Shown here in pieces: positions 1 to 7,163 of a DNA stretch of 11,592 bases; position 1 is the first letter of the stretch; every line of letters starts with the position of its first letter. The DNA is from an uncultured bacterium (GTDB lineage: Bacteria > Bacillota > Clostridia > Christensenellales > Borkfalkiaceae), in assembly GCA_934871445.1 (NCBI GenBank), contig CAKXBD010000061.1, positions 1 through 11,592 of the forward strand, in the 5' to 3' direction. The notes under the pieces were generated by a model. It saw only the letters and a program-made list of their open reading frames with translations. It searched no databases and was not told the DNA's origin. The translations under genes were made by a program, and so were the position numbers.

Positions 1-1
1 T

Positions 2-541
2 TTTCGTTTGGTCGTCACTCTCCCGAATAATACGGCGAATTTCAAAGCAGACAACAGCGGAACGAAACTGACGTTTTCCGTTAATAGATATGTTTATAAG
101 CCGACGGTGACGGAATACGGGGAATATCTCAAAGAAAATCCTGTCAAATCCCCCGAAAAGAGCGGCTCTTGTGCGGGCAAATTGACGTTATATCCCGTGG
201 TTTCCCGTTCGGTTAAGGAAAACGGAACACAGCTTACTTATAACGTCGGAACGGCTTTGACGAACGTAACCGATTACCGTCACGAAGGTCTTACGGACGT
301 TTGGGCGATCACGACGACCGACGGCCGCGTAATCAGCGAAGTGGATAAATCGACGATTATCAGCATATTCGGCGGGAGCGCAGACGTTATCGTCACGACC
401 ACGGGAATTTATTGTTCCGCAACAAGCGTCACAACTATAGATGTAAGCGGATTGAACGGGTATACCGTTTCCCTGCTCGAAGCGCGCAATCTGCAATATC
501 CTGCCGCGGGCGCGGTATTGTGGTCGAAAAAACTTTCCTAA
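2..541 (+). CDS. Unrecognised protein, C-terminal part only (5' end outside the window)
   Basis: The frame is open from the first bases of the window to a TAA at 539-541, so about 179 C-terminal residues are visible. A TTG at 8 could act as a start, but no ribosome binding site can be seen because the window begins there, so a longer gene entering from the left is more likely. The protein is rich in Thr, Ser, Val, Gly and Asn, with alternating hydrophobic and polar residues typical of beta-sheet proteins. I see no transmembrane helix, catalytic motif or sorting signal in the visible part. Two cysteines lie in the middle and one follows near GIYCSATS. A surface or secreted beta-rich protein, or a phage-type structural protein, would fit, but I recognise no family. 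A terminator 28 bases downstream separates it from the TetR operon, so it is not part of that operon. Confidence 0.6.
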   Translation, partial: FRLVVTLPNNTANFKADNSGTKLTFSVNRYVYKPTVTEYGEYLKENPVKSPEKSGSCAGKLTLYPVVSRSVKENGTQLTYNVGTALTNVTDYRHEGLTDVWAITTTDGRVISEVDKSTIISIFGGSADVIVTTTGIYCSATSVTTIDVSGLNGYTVSLLEARNLQYPAAGAVLWSKKLS

Positions 542-568
542 AACCAATTAATTATGCTTCTCCCCATA

Positions 569-604
569 CAGTCGGGCCGTCTTTTGCGGTTCGGCTGTTT
601 TTTT
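569..604 (+). terminator. Rho-independent terminator after the first gene
   Basis: An 11-bp stem can form between 569-579 and 587-597 (CAGTCGGGCCG with CGGTTCGGCTG, counting three G-U pairs) around a 7-base loop. It is followed directly by seven T residues at 598-604. It lies 28 bases after the stop of the first gene and ends transcription before the TetR promoter. Confidence 0.85.
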
Positions 605-656
605 ATTGCGAGAAAAAATTTTCACAAAACAGTCACAAAAAATTTTTTTGAAATAC

Positions 657-685
657 TTGACACGGTGTCAGAACAGTGGTAAAAT
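657..685 (+). promoter_or_regulatory. Sigma-A-type promoter of the TetR redox operon
   Basis: A perfect -35 box TTGACA (657-662) is separated by 17 bases from a -10 box TAAAAT (680-685), which predicts a transcript start near 692 and a leader of about 39 bases before the TetR ATG. Both candidate operators overlap this promoter: one covers the -35 box and the other covers the start site. Confidence 0.8.
658..670. promoter_or_regulatory. Candidate TetR operator 1 (over the -35 box)
   Basis: TGACACGGTGTCA is a perfect palindrome of two 6-bp arms around one central base, and it shares five bases with the -35 box. It matches the second site 36 bp downstream (centre to centre). Palindromes of this kind next to a TetR-family gene are usually its own binding sites. 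That this regulator binds here is inferred from position. Confidence 0.7.
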
Positions 686-693
686 ATAGATAC

Positions 694-706
694 TGACATG
701 ACGTCA
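694..706. promoter_or_regulatory. Candidate TetR operator 2 (over the transcript start)
   Basis: TGACATGACGTCA shares the 13-base pattern TGACAyGryGTCA with operator 1. Its outer arms are palindromic; including the flanking C and G gives 5-bp arms CTGAC/GTCAG at 693-707. It begins at about +3 relative to the predicted transcript start, where a bound repressor would block the polymerase. Confidence 0.6.
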
Positions 707-730
707 GAATAGATTTTTTGAGAGGAAGAA

Positions 731-1348
731 ATGCCGAAAGGGTCGGAGGAGCTGACGGCGGCTCGTCGGGAAGAAATCATCAACGCTTGTGAAAAACTTT
801 ATCGGACGATGAGGTTTAAGGAGATCACGATAAAGGAGATCGGGCGGGAAACGTCGTTTACGCGGACATCGATTTATAATTATTTTGAAACGAAGGAAGA
901 AATTTTTCTGGCGCTTTTGAAGCGGGAATATGACTGTTGGTGCGAAAGTCTTGCAAAAATCGCGGCGTGTAAGGACGAAAGTGCGGAGCTTGCCGAGCTT
1001 TTAGCCCGTTCCTTGGAGTCGAGGCCGAACATGTTGAAGCTGTTGTCCATGAATATGTACGACATCGAGGAGAACAGCCGTTTGGAATGTCTGACGGATT
1101 TCAAAGTTTCTTTCGGCAGATCCATGGCTTTGGTGCGGGCGTGTCTGAAAAGATTTTTTCCCGACATGGACGACGGGGAACAAAAGCGGTTTATTTATTC
1201 GTTTTTCCCCTTGATTCATGGAATATATCCCTATACGACCGCGACGGAAAAGCAGAAATGCGCGATGAAAAACGCGGGGGTGGAGTATGTGCATATCGGC
1301 ATTTATGAAATTGCGTATCGCGCGCTCGAAAAATTATTAAAGCGTTAA
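731..1348 (+). CDS. TetR/AcrR-family transcriptional regulator
   Basis: This 205-residue protein has the usual TetR size and layout. The N-terminal three-helix DNA-binding domain spans about residues 9-60. Its helix-turn-helix runs from TIKEIGRETSF into the recognition helix TRTSIYNYF (44-52), followed by the typical KEEIF turn. The C-terminal helical ligand domain is divergent and gives no clue to the ligand. The ATG at 731 follows the purine-rich GAGAGGAAG. The gene is first in the operon, 66 bases before an iron alcohol dehydrogenase, and its own promoter carries two matching palindromes, so autorepression is likely. By analogy with other TetR-led redox operons, an electrophile or small-molecule metabolite could be the inducer, but that is inference. 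The family assignment is secure; the regulated set is inferred from co-orientation and lack of an internal promoter. Confidence 0.92.
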   Translation: MPKGSEELTAARREEIINACEKLYRTMRFKEITIKEIGRETSFTRTSIYNYFETKEEIFLALLKREYDCWCESLAKIAACKDESAELAELLARSLESRPNMLKLLSMNMYDIEENSRLECLTDFKVSFGRSMALVRACLKRFFPDMDDGEQKRFIYSFFPLIHGIYPYTTATEKQKCAMKNAGVEYVHIGIYEIAYRALEKLLKR

Positions 1349-1414
1349 GGTATTAAGGCGGAAATGACCGAAAGGGCGTCTTTTCGGCAAAAATAAAATT
1401 AAGGAGACGGAGAT

Positions 1415-2581
1415 ATGTTAGGAAACTTCACTTATTGCAATCCGACGAAGCTGCATTTCGGAAAAGATTCGTTGAACATGCTCAAAGGAGAACTTGAAAA
1501 GTTCGGAAAAAACGTAATGCTCTCTTACGGGGGCGGGTCCATAAAGAAAAACGGCATTTACGATAAAGTTGTCGCTGTTTTGAAAGCGTGCGGAAAAAAT
1601 ATTTTCGAGGACGGAGGAGTAATGCCCAATCCCACGGTGGAAAAGCTGTACGAGGGGTGTAAAATCGTGAGGGAAAACGATATTGATTTGATTTTGGCGG
1701 TCGGCGGCGGTTCGACCTGCGATTACGCGAAAGCGGTCTCCGTTTCGGCCTATTGCGAAGAGGATCCGTGGCAGAAATACTATATCCGTTTCGAGGAGCC
1801 TTCCTGCCGCATCGTACCCGTCGGCTGCGTATTGACGATGGTCGGAACGGGCAGCGAAATGAATGGAGGGGCGGTCATTACCAATCACGCGGAAAAGCTG
1901 AAAATCGGACACGTATTCGGGGCGGGAGTATTTCCGAAATTTGCCGTTCTCAATCCCGAATTTACCTTTACCATTCCCGAATATCAGATGAAATCGGGAA
2001 TTTACGATATCATGTCCCACATTCTCGAACAATATTTTTCGGGGGAGGACGACAATACGTCCGACTATATCGCGGAGGGTTTGCTCCGTTCGCTCATTCA
2101 CAGTGCGGAAATCGCCGTAAAAAATCCCCGAGACTACGAAGCCAGAAGCAATATCATGTGGACGGCTACATGGGCGCTGAACACGCTCATCGCTCAGGGG
2201 AAGTCCACCGATTGGGAAGTTCACATGCTCGGGCAGGCGGTGTCGGCGCATACGGACGCCACGCACGGCATGACGCTCGCGGCGGTTTCACTTCCGTATT
2301 ATCGCTATATTCTGCCCTACGGACTGAAAAAGTTCAAACGGTATGCCGTCAACGTATGGGACGTCGTTCCCGACGGAAAGACGGATGCGGAAATCGCGGC
2401 CGAAGGGCTGGACAAAATGGAAGCATGGATGAGGAAAATCGGGCTCGTCATGCGGCTTCGCGAGCTCGGGGTAAAGGAGAACATGTTCGACGCGATTGCG
2501 GACAGCACCCTGATTATGGAAGGCGGATACAAAGTTCTCACCAAAGCGGAAGCGGTACAAATTTTGAAAGAGAGTTATTAA
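1415..2581 (+). CDS. Iron-containing alcohol dehydrogenase, YqhD/BDH type (probably NADPH-dependent)
   Basis: The 388-residue protein matches the length and order of the group III alcohol dehydrogenases (butanol dehydrogenase/YqhD), which reduce aldehydes to alcohols in the cytoplasm. The nucleotide-binding segment has YGGGSIKKNG (38-47), as in NADPH-using YqhD, and AVGGGST (95-101). The metal ligands are all present: D198 and H202 in YDIMSH, H270 in EVHMLGQ and H284 in DATHG. Spacing agrees closely with YqhD (194, 198, 267, 281). TGSEMNGGAVIT (145-156) is the other family signature. The ATG at 1415 follows AAGGAGA with suitable spacing. It precedes a flavodoxin by 13 bases and is probably co-transcribed with the upstream TetR gene. 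The aldehyde it acts on cannot be told from sequence; members of this group often reduce a wide range of aldehydes. Confidence 0.93.
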   Translation: MLGNFTYCNPTKLHFGKDSLNMLKGELEKFGKNVMLSYGGGSIKKNGIYDKVVAVLKACGKNIFEDGGVMPNPTVEKLYEGCKIVRENDIDLILAVGGGSTCDYAKAVSVSAYCEEDPWQKYYIRFEEPSCRIVPVGCVLTMVGTGSEMNGGAVITNHAEKLKIGHVFGAGVFPKFAVLNPEFTFTIPEYQMKSGIYDIMSHILEQYFSGEDDNTSDYIAEGLLRSLIHSAEIAVKNPRDYEARSNIMWTATWALNTLIAQGKSTDWEVHMLGQAVSAHTDATHGMTLAAVSLPYYRYILPYGLKKFKRYAVNVWDVVPDGKTDAEIAAEGLDKMEAWMRKIGLVMRLRELGVKENMFDAIADSTLIMEGGYKVLTKAEAVQILKESY

Positions 2582-2594
2582 AGGAGGCTTTTAT

Positions 2595-3074
2595 ATGAGT
2601 AAAACATTGGTTGCATACTTTTCGGCGAGCGGAGTGACCGCGCGCCTTGCGGAGAAAGTAGCGAAAGTCGTAAACGGCGATTTATACGAAATCGTTCCCG
2701 CCAAGCCGTACACTGCGGCGGATTTGGATTGGACGAACGATAAAAGCCGTTCCAGCGTGGAAATGAAAAATAAGTCTTTCCGTCCCGAAATTTCGGGCAA
2801 GGCGGAAAACATGTCGGATTACGATACGATTTATCTCGGATTTCCCATTTGGTGGTACGTCGCTCCGACGATCGTCAATACGTTTTTGGAAAGTTACGAT
2901 TTGAGCGGAAAGACGATCATTCCGTTTGCGACGAGCGGCAGCAGCGGCATGGGCGGTACGAACGCAGAATTGAAAAATTCCTGTAAGGGTGCGATTTTGA
3001 AGGAGGGAAAACGCTTTTCCTCCGATGCGACCGAAAAAGAAATCGAAACTTGGGCGAAGGGTTTTTCAAAATAA
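2595..3074 (+). CDS. Flavodoxin
   Basis: A 159-residue single-domain flavodoxin, close to the normal size of short bacterial flavodoxins. The chain starts with the first beta strand TLVAYFSASG. The phosphate loop of FMN binding is at about residues 9-15 (FSASGVT), a variant of the usual S/T-x-T-G-x-T with Ala at the second position. The isoalloxazine-contacting loops are FPIWWYVAP and ATSGSSGMGG, both typical of the Flavodoxin_4 group found beside aldo/keto reductases. The ATG at 2595 is preceded by AAGGAGG at 2581-2587, which overlaps the stop of the dehydrogenase gene. It may carry electrons to or from the Fe-S aldo/keto reductases downstream, or act as a small quinone/nitro reductase. The partner is inferred only from the operon. 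Confidence 0.9.
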   Translation: MSKTLVAYFSASGVTARLAEKVAKVVNGDLYEIVPAKPYTAADLDWTNDKSRSSVEMKNKSFRPEISGKAENMSDYDTIYLGFPIWWYVAPTIVNTFLESYDLSGKTIIPFATSGSSGMGGTNAELKNSCKGAILKEGKRFSSDATEKEIETWAKGFSK

Positions 3075-3107
3075 AACAAATCCCGCTTTGAGCAAGGAGA
3101 AACGCTT

Positions 3108-3893
3108 ATGGATAAAGTTACGGCTGAGGATAAAACGACAGGCCAAAATAAGGTCACGGCGGGGAAAGACGCGCTCGGCGATTTTGCTCCGCAATTTGCT
3201 CACCTCAACGACGAGGTTCTGTTCGGAGAGGTCTGGTCGAGAGAGGATAAACTTTCGCCCCGCGATCGCAGCATCATTACGATCACTGCGTTATTGACGA
3301 GCGGTATTTTCGATTCTTCTTTTTCCTTTCATTTGAAAAAAGCGAAAGAAAACGGCGTGACCAAGACGGAAATAGCGGAAATTCTCACGCAACTCGCTTT
3401 TTACAGCGGCTGGCCGAAGGCGTGGTCGGCGTTTCGGCTCGCCAAAGAGATTTGGGCGGAAGGGACCTCCGTGAAGGAATTTTCAAACGTATCTCTTTTT
3501 CCGATCGGGGAACCGAATGTCGCGTATGCAAAATATTTCGACGGAAACAGCTATCTTGCGCCGCTCGCTTTGAACGGCGTCAGAATTTCCAATGTCACTT
3601 TCGAGCCCGGTTGCCGCAATCATTGGCACATTCATAAGGCAAAGAGCGGCGGCGGACAAATATTGCTCTGTACGGAGGGAGAGGGCTGGTATCAGGAATG
3701 GGGAAAGTCCGCAAAGAGACTCCGTGCGGGCGACTGCGTTACGATTCCCGCGGGGGTAAAACATTGGCACGGAGCGGCGAAAGACGGTTGGTTTTCGCAT
3801 CTTTCCGTCGAGGTTCCGGGCGAGGATATGGAAAACGAGTGGCTGGAAAGCGTCAATCAGGCGGATTATGACGCTCTCGACGCTGAGAAATAA
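3108..3893 (+). CDS. Carboxymuconolactone decarboxylase-like domain fused to a cupin
   Basis: The 261-residue protein has two domains. Residues about 25-117 form a CMD/AhpD-like helical domain, seen in LSPRDRSIITITALLTSG, FHLKKAKENGV and LAFYSGWPKAWSA. No cysteine occurs in this part, so the CxxC redox chemistry of AhpD is not possible. Residues about 155-235 form a cupin barrel with metal-ligand candidates H172, H174 and H176 (HWHIH), Q184, and H219 or H221 in IPAGVKHWHG. The ATG at 3108 follows AAGGAGA (3094-3100); the first 20 residues look like a disordered, Lys/Thr-rich leader. It sits between flavodoxin and the first aldo/keto reductase. CMD-cupin fusions of this kind commonly neighbour such reductases in bacteria, but their reaction is poorly known. 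An isomerase, decarboxylase or metal-dependent lyase role would fit. Confidence 0.88.
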   Translation: MDKVTAEDKTTGQNKVTAGKDALGDFAPQFAHLNDEVLFGEVWSREDKLSPRDRSIITITALLTSGIFDSSFSFHLKKAKENGVTKTEIAEILTQLAFYSGWPKAWSAFRLAKEIWAEGTSVKEFSNVSLFPIGEPNVAYAKYFDGNSYLAPLALNGVRISNVTFEPGCRNHWHIHKAKSGGGQILLCTEGEGWYQEWGKSAKRLRAGDCVTIPAGVKHWHGAAKDGWFSHLSVEVPGEDMENEWLESVNQADYDALDAEK

Positions 3894-3923
3894 AGCGTGC
3901 GGAACTCCGCAGGGAGACGGAAA

Positions 3924-5027
3924 ATGGAATACAGAATCAATCGCCGTACGGGAGATAAAATAAGCGTCATCGGCTTCGGTACGAGCGCTATTCCCCAAAC
4001 GGAAGAAAAACAATTTATCAAAACACTGAATTTAGCTTACGAGAACGGAATCAACTATTACGACCTCGCCACGAGCGACGCCTCGTGTTTTCCCGTTTTC
4101 GGAAAGGCCTTTGAAGGAGTGCGCGGGAACCTCATGTATCAGCTGCATTTCGGCGCCGATTATACGAAGGGCGGTTACGGTTGGACGACGGACGCGGAGA
4201 CAATAAAACGTTCCGTGGAATGGCAGCTTCGACAATTGAAAACAGATTATATCGACTATGCGTTTATCCATTGTATGGACGAGGCTTCCGATTGGAAAAA
4301 GTACGGGGACGGCGGAACGCTCGGCTATATCGGGCGCTTGAAGGAACAGGGCGTCGTCAGACATATCGGAATGTCGTCCCATTCTCCTTCGATGGTGCAA
4401 AAGGTATTGGACGGCATGGCGCTCGACATGGTGATGTTCAGCATTAATCCCGCTTATGATTTCGAGCGCGGCGACGAATACGGAATAGGTTCGTGCGCGG
4501 AGCGCCAAAAGCTGTACCGTCGCTGCGAAGCTGCGGGCGTGGGAATTTCCGTCATGAAAGCATTTTCGGGCGGCCAGCTTCTTTCGGAAAAAACGTCTCC
4601 TTTCGGAAAAGCGCTTACAGAGTATCAGTGTATACGCTATGCGCTCGATAAACCGGGAGTTTTAACGGTTCTGCCGGGCGTCCGCGGAGAAAGCGATTTA
4701 AGAAGGATTCTCGGATATCTGTCGGCTAGCGAAGAAGAAAAGGACTATTCGGTTATCGCTTCATTCACGCCGAAGGAAGCGGACGGGAAATGCGTGTATT
4801 GTAATCATTGTCAGCCCTGTCCTGCGGGGATCGATATAGGCATGGCAAATAAATATTACGACCTTGCACGGGCGGGGGACGTTTTGGCGGCCGATCACTA
4901 TAAAAAATTGGAAAAGAATGCTTCGGATTGTATCGCGTGCGGACATTGTAACCGCCGTTGTCCTTTCCATGTCGATCAGATGTCCAGAATCAAGGAAATT
5001 GCCGCATATTTTCGAGAAAAACAATAA
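3924..5027 (+). CDS. Aldo/keto reductase with C-terminal double 4Fe-4S domain, atypical catalytic tetrad
   Basis: The ATG at 3924 is chosen because AGGGAG lies at 3911-3916; a GTG at 3897 would add nine residues and has no good binding site. The 367-residue protein has an AKR TIM barrel (about 10-270) and a ferredoxin-like tail. The tail has C290, C293, C296, C299 followed by Pro, and C336, C339, C342, C346 followed by Pro, enough for two 4Fe-4S clusters. In the barrel the catalytic Asp (D47 in INYYDLATS) and His (H116 in AFIHC) are present. Aligned with the next gene, the Tyr and Lys positions are occupied by D52 or a neighbour and by G77 or a neighbour (LHFGADY). The subfamily with this HFGA segment is, as I recall, recurrent in anaerobes. 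The lack of Lys/Tyr suggests non-classical hydride chemistry. It is co-oriented with and 30 bases after the CMD-cupin gene. Confidence 0.88.
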   Translation: MEYRINRRTGDKISVIGFGTSAIPQTEEKQFIKTLNLAYENGINYYDLATSDASCFPVFGKAFEGVRGNLMYQLHFGADYTKGGYGWTTDAETIKRSVEWQLRQLKTDYIDYAFIHCMDEASDWKKYGDGGTLGYIGRLKEQGVVRHIGMSSHSPSMVQKVLDGMALDMVMFSINPAYDFERGDEYGIGSCAERQKLYRRCEAAGVGISVMKAFSGGQLLSEKTSPFGKALTEYQCIRYALDKPGVLTVLPGVRGESDLRRILGYLSASEEEKDYSVIASFTPKEADGKCVYCNHCQPCPAGIDIGMANKYYDLARAGDVLAADHYKKLEKNASDCIACGHCNRRCPFHVDQMSRIKEIAAYFREKQ

Positions 5028-5042
5028 GGAGAGTTATAGAGT

Positions 5043-6170
5043 ATGGGATATTTAGGAGAAGAAATAAAAAAACTCGGCTTCGGACTCATGCGTTTACCGC
5101 AAAAAGACGGCAAAATCGACATCGAACAGACGAAAGAAATGGTGGATTTGTTTTTAGGGGCAGGTTTTACATATTTCGACACCGCTTGGGCTTATGCGGG
5201 GAGCGAGGAAGCAATTCGTGAGGCGCTCGTCGAGAGATACCCCCGCGAGCATTATCAACTTGCGACGAAAAATGCCGCATGGATCGGCTGTAAAACGAGG
5301 GAAGAAGCGATTGCTCAATTCGATACTTCGTTAAAACGAACGGGAGCGGGATATTTCGATTTTTATCTGCTCCACAACCTCGGGGAAAGCCGTACGCATT
5401 ATTTCGACGATTTTGACCTTTGGTCTTGGGTATGGGAAAAGAAGCGCGAAGGACTCGTCAAGCATGTCGGTTTTTCTTTCCATTCCACGCCGGAGGAATT
5501 GGAAACGATTTTGACTGCTCACCCCGAAATGGAATTTGTGCAGTTGCAAATCAATTATGCCGATTGGGAAAATCCTGCCGTACAATCCCGCGCTTGTTAT
5601 GAGGTCGCGAGAAAACACGGAAAGCCCGTCATTATTATGGAACCCGTCAAAGGCGGCATGTTAGCGACTCCTCCCGCATCCGTGACGGAAATTCTCAAAC
5701 GTGCGGAACCGGATTCGTCGCCCGCCTCTTGGGCGATTCGCTTCGCCGCAGATCTCGATGGGGTCATCACGGTGCTTTCGGGCATGAGCGATTTGGCGCA
5801 GATGCGGGATAATCTCTCGCACATGAAGGACTTCACCCGCCTCACGAAAGAAGAACGCGCTACGCTTTCTCTGGCGCAGGAAGCACTTCGGAAAATTCCG
5901 TTGATTCCTTGCACGACGTGTAATTATTGTGCGAAAGTTTGTCCGAAAAATATCGGTATTTCCGGAACATTCTCCGCTTTGAACTGCCTTACTTTATACG
6001 AGGATATGGCGCGGGCGAAGCATCAGGAAGAATGGTTAGTATCGGGACACGGAAAGGCCTCCGCGACGGATTGCATCAAATGCGGCCGCTGCGAACAGGC
6101 CTGCCCGCAACATATCTCTATTCGCAAAGAGCTCGAAAGAGCAGCAAAAGAATTTTATGGAAAGGAGTAA
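5043..6170 (+). CDS. Aldo/keto reductase with C-terminal double 4Fe-4S domain, complete tetrad
   Basis: The 375-residue protein has the same architecture as its upstream neighbour but a classical active site: D46 and Y51 in FDTAWAY, K76 in LATKN and H111 in LLHNL. It should therefore reduce a carbonyl with NAD(P)H by the normal AKR mechanism. The C-terminal domain holds two cluster motifs, C290-C293-C296-C300-Pro and C344-C347-C350-C354-Pro. The Fe-S domain could pass electrons between a ferredoxin or flavodoxin and the barrel. The ATG at 5043 follows AAGGAGAG at 5026-5033, overlapping the upstream stop; the gap between the genes is 15 bases. The two AKRs are clearly diverged from each other rather than a recent duplication, so distinct substrates or a hetero-oligomer are both possible. 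It is followed after six bases by the S-component gene. Confidence 0.92.
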   Translation: MGYLGEEIKKLGFGLMRLPQKDGKIDIEQTKEMVDLFLGAGFTYFDTAWAYAGSEEAIREALVERYPREHYQLATKNAAWIGCKTREEAIAQFDTSLKRTGAGYFDFYLLHNLGESRTHYFDDFDLWSWVWEKKREGLVKHVGFSFHSTPEELETILTAHPEMEFVQLQINYADWENPAVQSRACYEVARKHGKPVIIMEPVKGGMLATPPASVTEILKRAEPDSSPASWAIRFAADLDGVITVLSGMSDLAQMRDNLSHMKDFTRLTKEERATLSLAQEALRKIPLIPCTTCNYCAKVCPKNIGISGTFSALNCLTLYEDMARAKHQEEWLVSGHGKASATDCIKCGRCEQACPQHISIRKELERAAKEFYGKE

Positions 6171-6176
6171 AAACTT

Positions 6177-6758
6177 ATGATAGAAAATATACTTGCCCGA
6201 AAGGGGATTTCTTTGAAAATCAGATTGACGGTCAAAAGTTTGGTTTCTGCAGGCGTTATTATTCTTGCGGTAGTGTTACCGCAGCTTGTGCATCTCGCCG
6301 CGGGACCTTCGGGCGGAATGACATGGCTTCCCATGTATCTGCCCGTATTGCTGGGCGGCTGCCTGCTCGGAACGTGGTGGGGGATCGGAGTAGGAATTCT
6401 CTCTCCTCTCGTCAGCTTTGTCATCACCTCAGCTATGGGGAGCGCGATGCCTGCGTCCGCTCGTCTGCCGTTCATGATGGCAGAACTCGCCGTATTCGCG
6501 GCTGTTTCCGGACTTTTTTCTGCAAAGATTTCCGAAAACGGCTGGATGGCATTTCCCGCAGTATTGCTCGCGGCGGTAAGCGGCCGCGCGGTATTCCTTC
6601 TCCTTACGGCGATTTTCCAAAGCGTTGCACCCTTTACGGTTTCCGTTGTTTGGTCGCAGATTCAGAGCGGTTTTATCGGTTTGATTTTACAGGCCGTGCT
6701 CGTGCCGCTCATGGTTATGGGGATACGTGCACTCATGCGGAGAGAGAAGAATGACTGA
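6177..6758 (+). CDS. Integral membrane protein, probable ECF-transporter S-component
   Basis: The 193-residue protein is mostly hydrophobic, with about six membrane helices: roughly 21-42, 50-68, 70-90, 98-117, 125-150 and 160-184. A short Lys/Arg-containing N-terminus and an Arg/Lys-rich tail follow the positive-inside pattern. Size, helix number and motifs such as LPQLVH, WLPMYLPVLLGG and GILSPLVSF fit the substrate-binding S-components of energy-coupling factor transporters, which import vitamins or trace cofactors. No EcfA or EcfT gene is in the window, so it would be a group II S-component using a shared energizing module elsewhere. The ATG at 6177 follows AAAGGAG. It lies six bases after the second aldo/keto reductase and overlaps the next gene by eight bases. 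The ligand is unknown. An unrelated small permease is possible. Confidence 0.75.
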   Translation: MIENILARKGISLKIRLTVKSLVSAGVIILAVVLPQLVHLAAGPSGGMTWLPMYLPVLLGGCLLGTWWGIGVGILSPLVSFVITSAMGSAMPASARLPFMMAELAVFAAVSGLFSAKISENGWMAFPAVLLAAVSGRAVFLLLTAIFQSVAPFTVSVVWSQIQSGFIGLILQAVLVPLMVMGIRALMRREKND

Positions 6759-7161
6759 TTTAGAACTCGCAAAACGGAATCTCGCGGGGCATACGATTTG
6801 TCTTTGTAAAGACGGAAATCTCTTGACGAGCGATAAGCGCGGGATTTCTCCGATGATGGATTTTATCGAAGAAGACCGCGACGTGGCGGGATATTCCGTT
6901 GCGGATAAGATAGTCGGAAAAGCGGCGGCGTTTCTTTTCGTCCTTGCGGGAATCACGGAGGTTTACGCGGAAGTCGTATCCTCCGAAGGAAAAAGGGTTT
7001 TGGACGAACACGGTATTCCCTGTTCGTTTTCCGTCATGACGGAAAACATCGTCAATCGGAAAGGCGACGGAATGTGCCCTATGGAATCCGCCGTGAAGGA
7101 GGAAAATGATCCTAAAAAAGCCTATGCGCTTTTGAAGGCAAAACTTTCCGAAAAGAATTAA
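6751..7161 (+). CDS. DUF1893-family protein (TM1506-like)
   Basis: The ATG at 6751 is chosen because GGAGAG lies at 6739-6744 and because the start overlaps the end of the S-component gene by eight bases, a sign of translational coupling; the earlier in-frame ATG at 6727 lacks a clear site. The 136-residue protein has the DUF1893 features: an N-terminal LAxxxHTICLCKDG segment, YSVADKIVGKAAAFLFVLAG (48-67), and the conserved NRKGDGMCPME (102-112). I recall the family's solved member, TM1506, as having a cytidine-deaminase-like fold, but no classical H/C-A-E plus PCxxC zinc motif is visible here, so deaminase activity should not be assumed. It is soluble and last in the operon. Coupling to an S-component suggests it handles the imported compound or its use, which is inference. 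Its biochemical role is unknown to me. Confidence 0.8.
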   Translation: MTDLELAKRNLAGHTICLCKDGNLLTSDKRGISPMMDFIEEDRDVAGYSVADKIVGKAAAFLFVLAGITEVYAEVVSSEGKRVLDEHGIPCSFSVMTENIVNRKGDGMCPMESAVKEENDPKKAYALLKAKLSEKN

Positions 7162-7163
7162 AG

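Noticed and set aside
188..547. Minus-strand open frame of 119 codons opposite the first gene
   Set aside because: It is antisense to a frame with better protein character and shows no domain or ribosome binding site. It is a codon-bias shadow.
1369..1388. Hairpin CCGAAA/TTTCGG between the TetR and dehydrogenase genes as a terminator
   Set aside because: The stem is only six base pairs and there is no T-run, so read-through into the dehydrogenase gene is more likely.
1418..2266. Minus-strand open frame of 282 codons opposite the alcohol dehydrogenase
   Set aside because: The plus strand encodes a full-length protein with all family motifs. The minus-strand translation is Arg/His/Phe-rich and resembles no protein.
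3897..3923. GTG start at 3897 for the first Fe-S aldo/keto reductase
   Set aside because: It starts only four bases after the upstream stop and has no ribosome binding site at a suitable distance. The ATG at 3924 has AGGGAG seven bases before it and begins the conserved family N-terminus.
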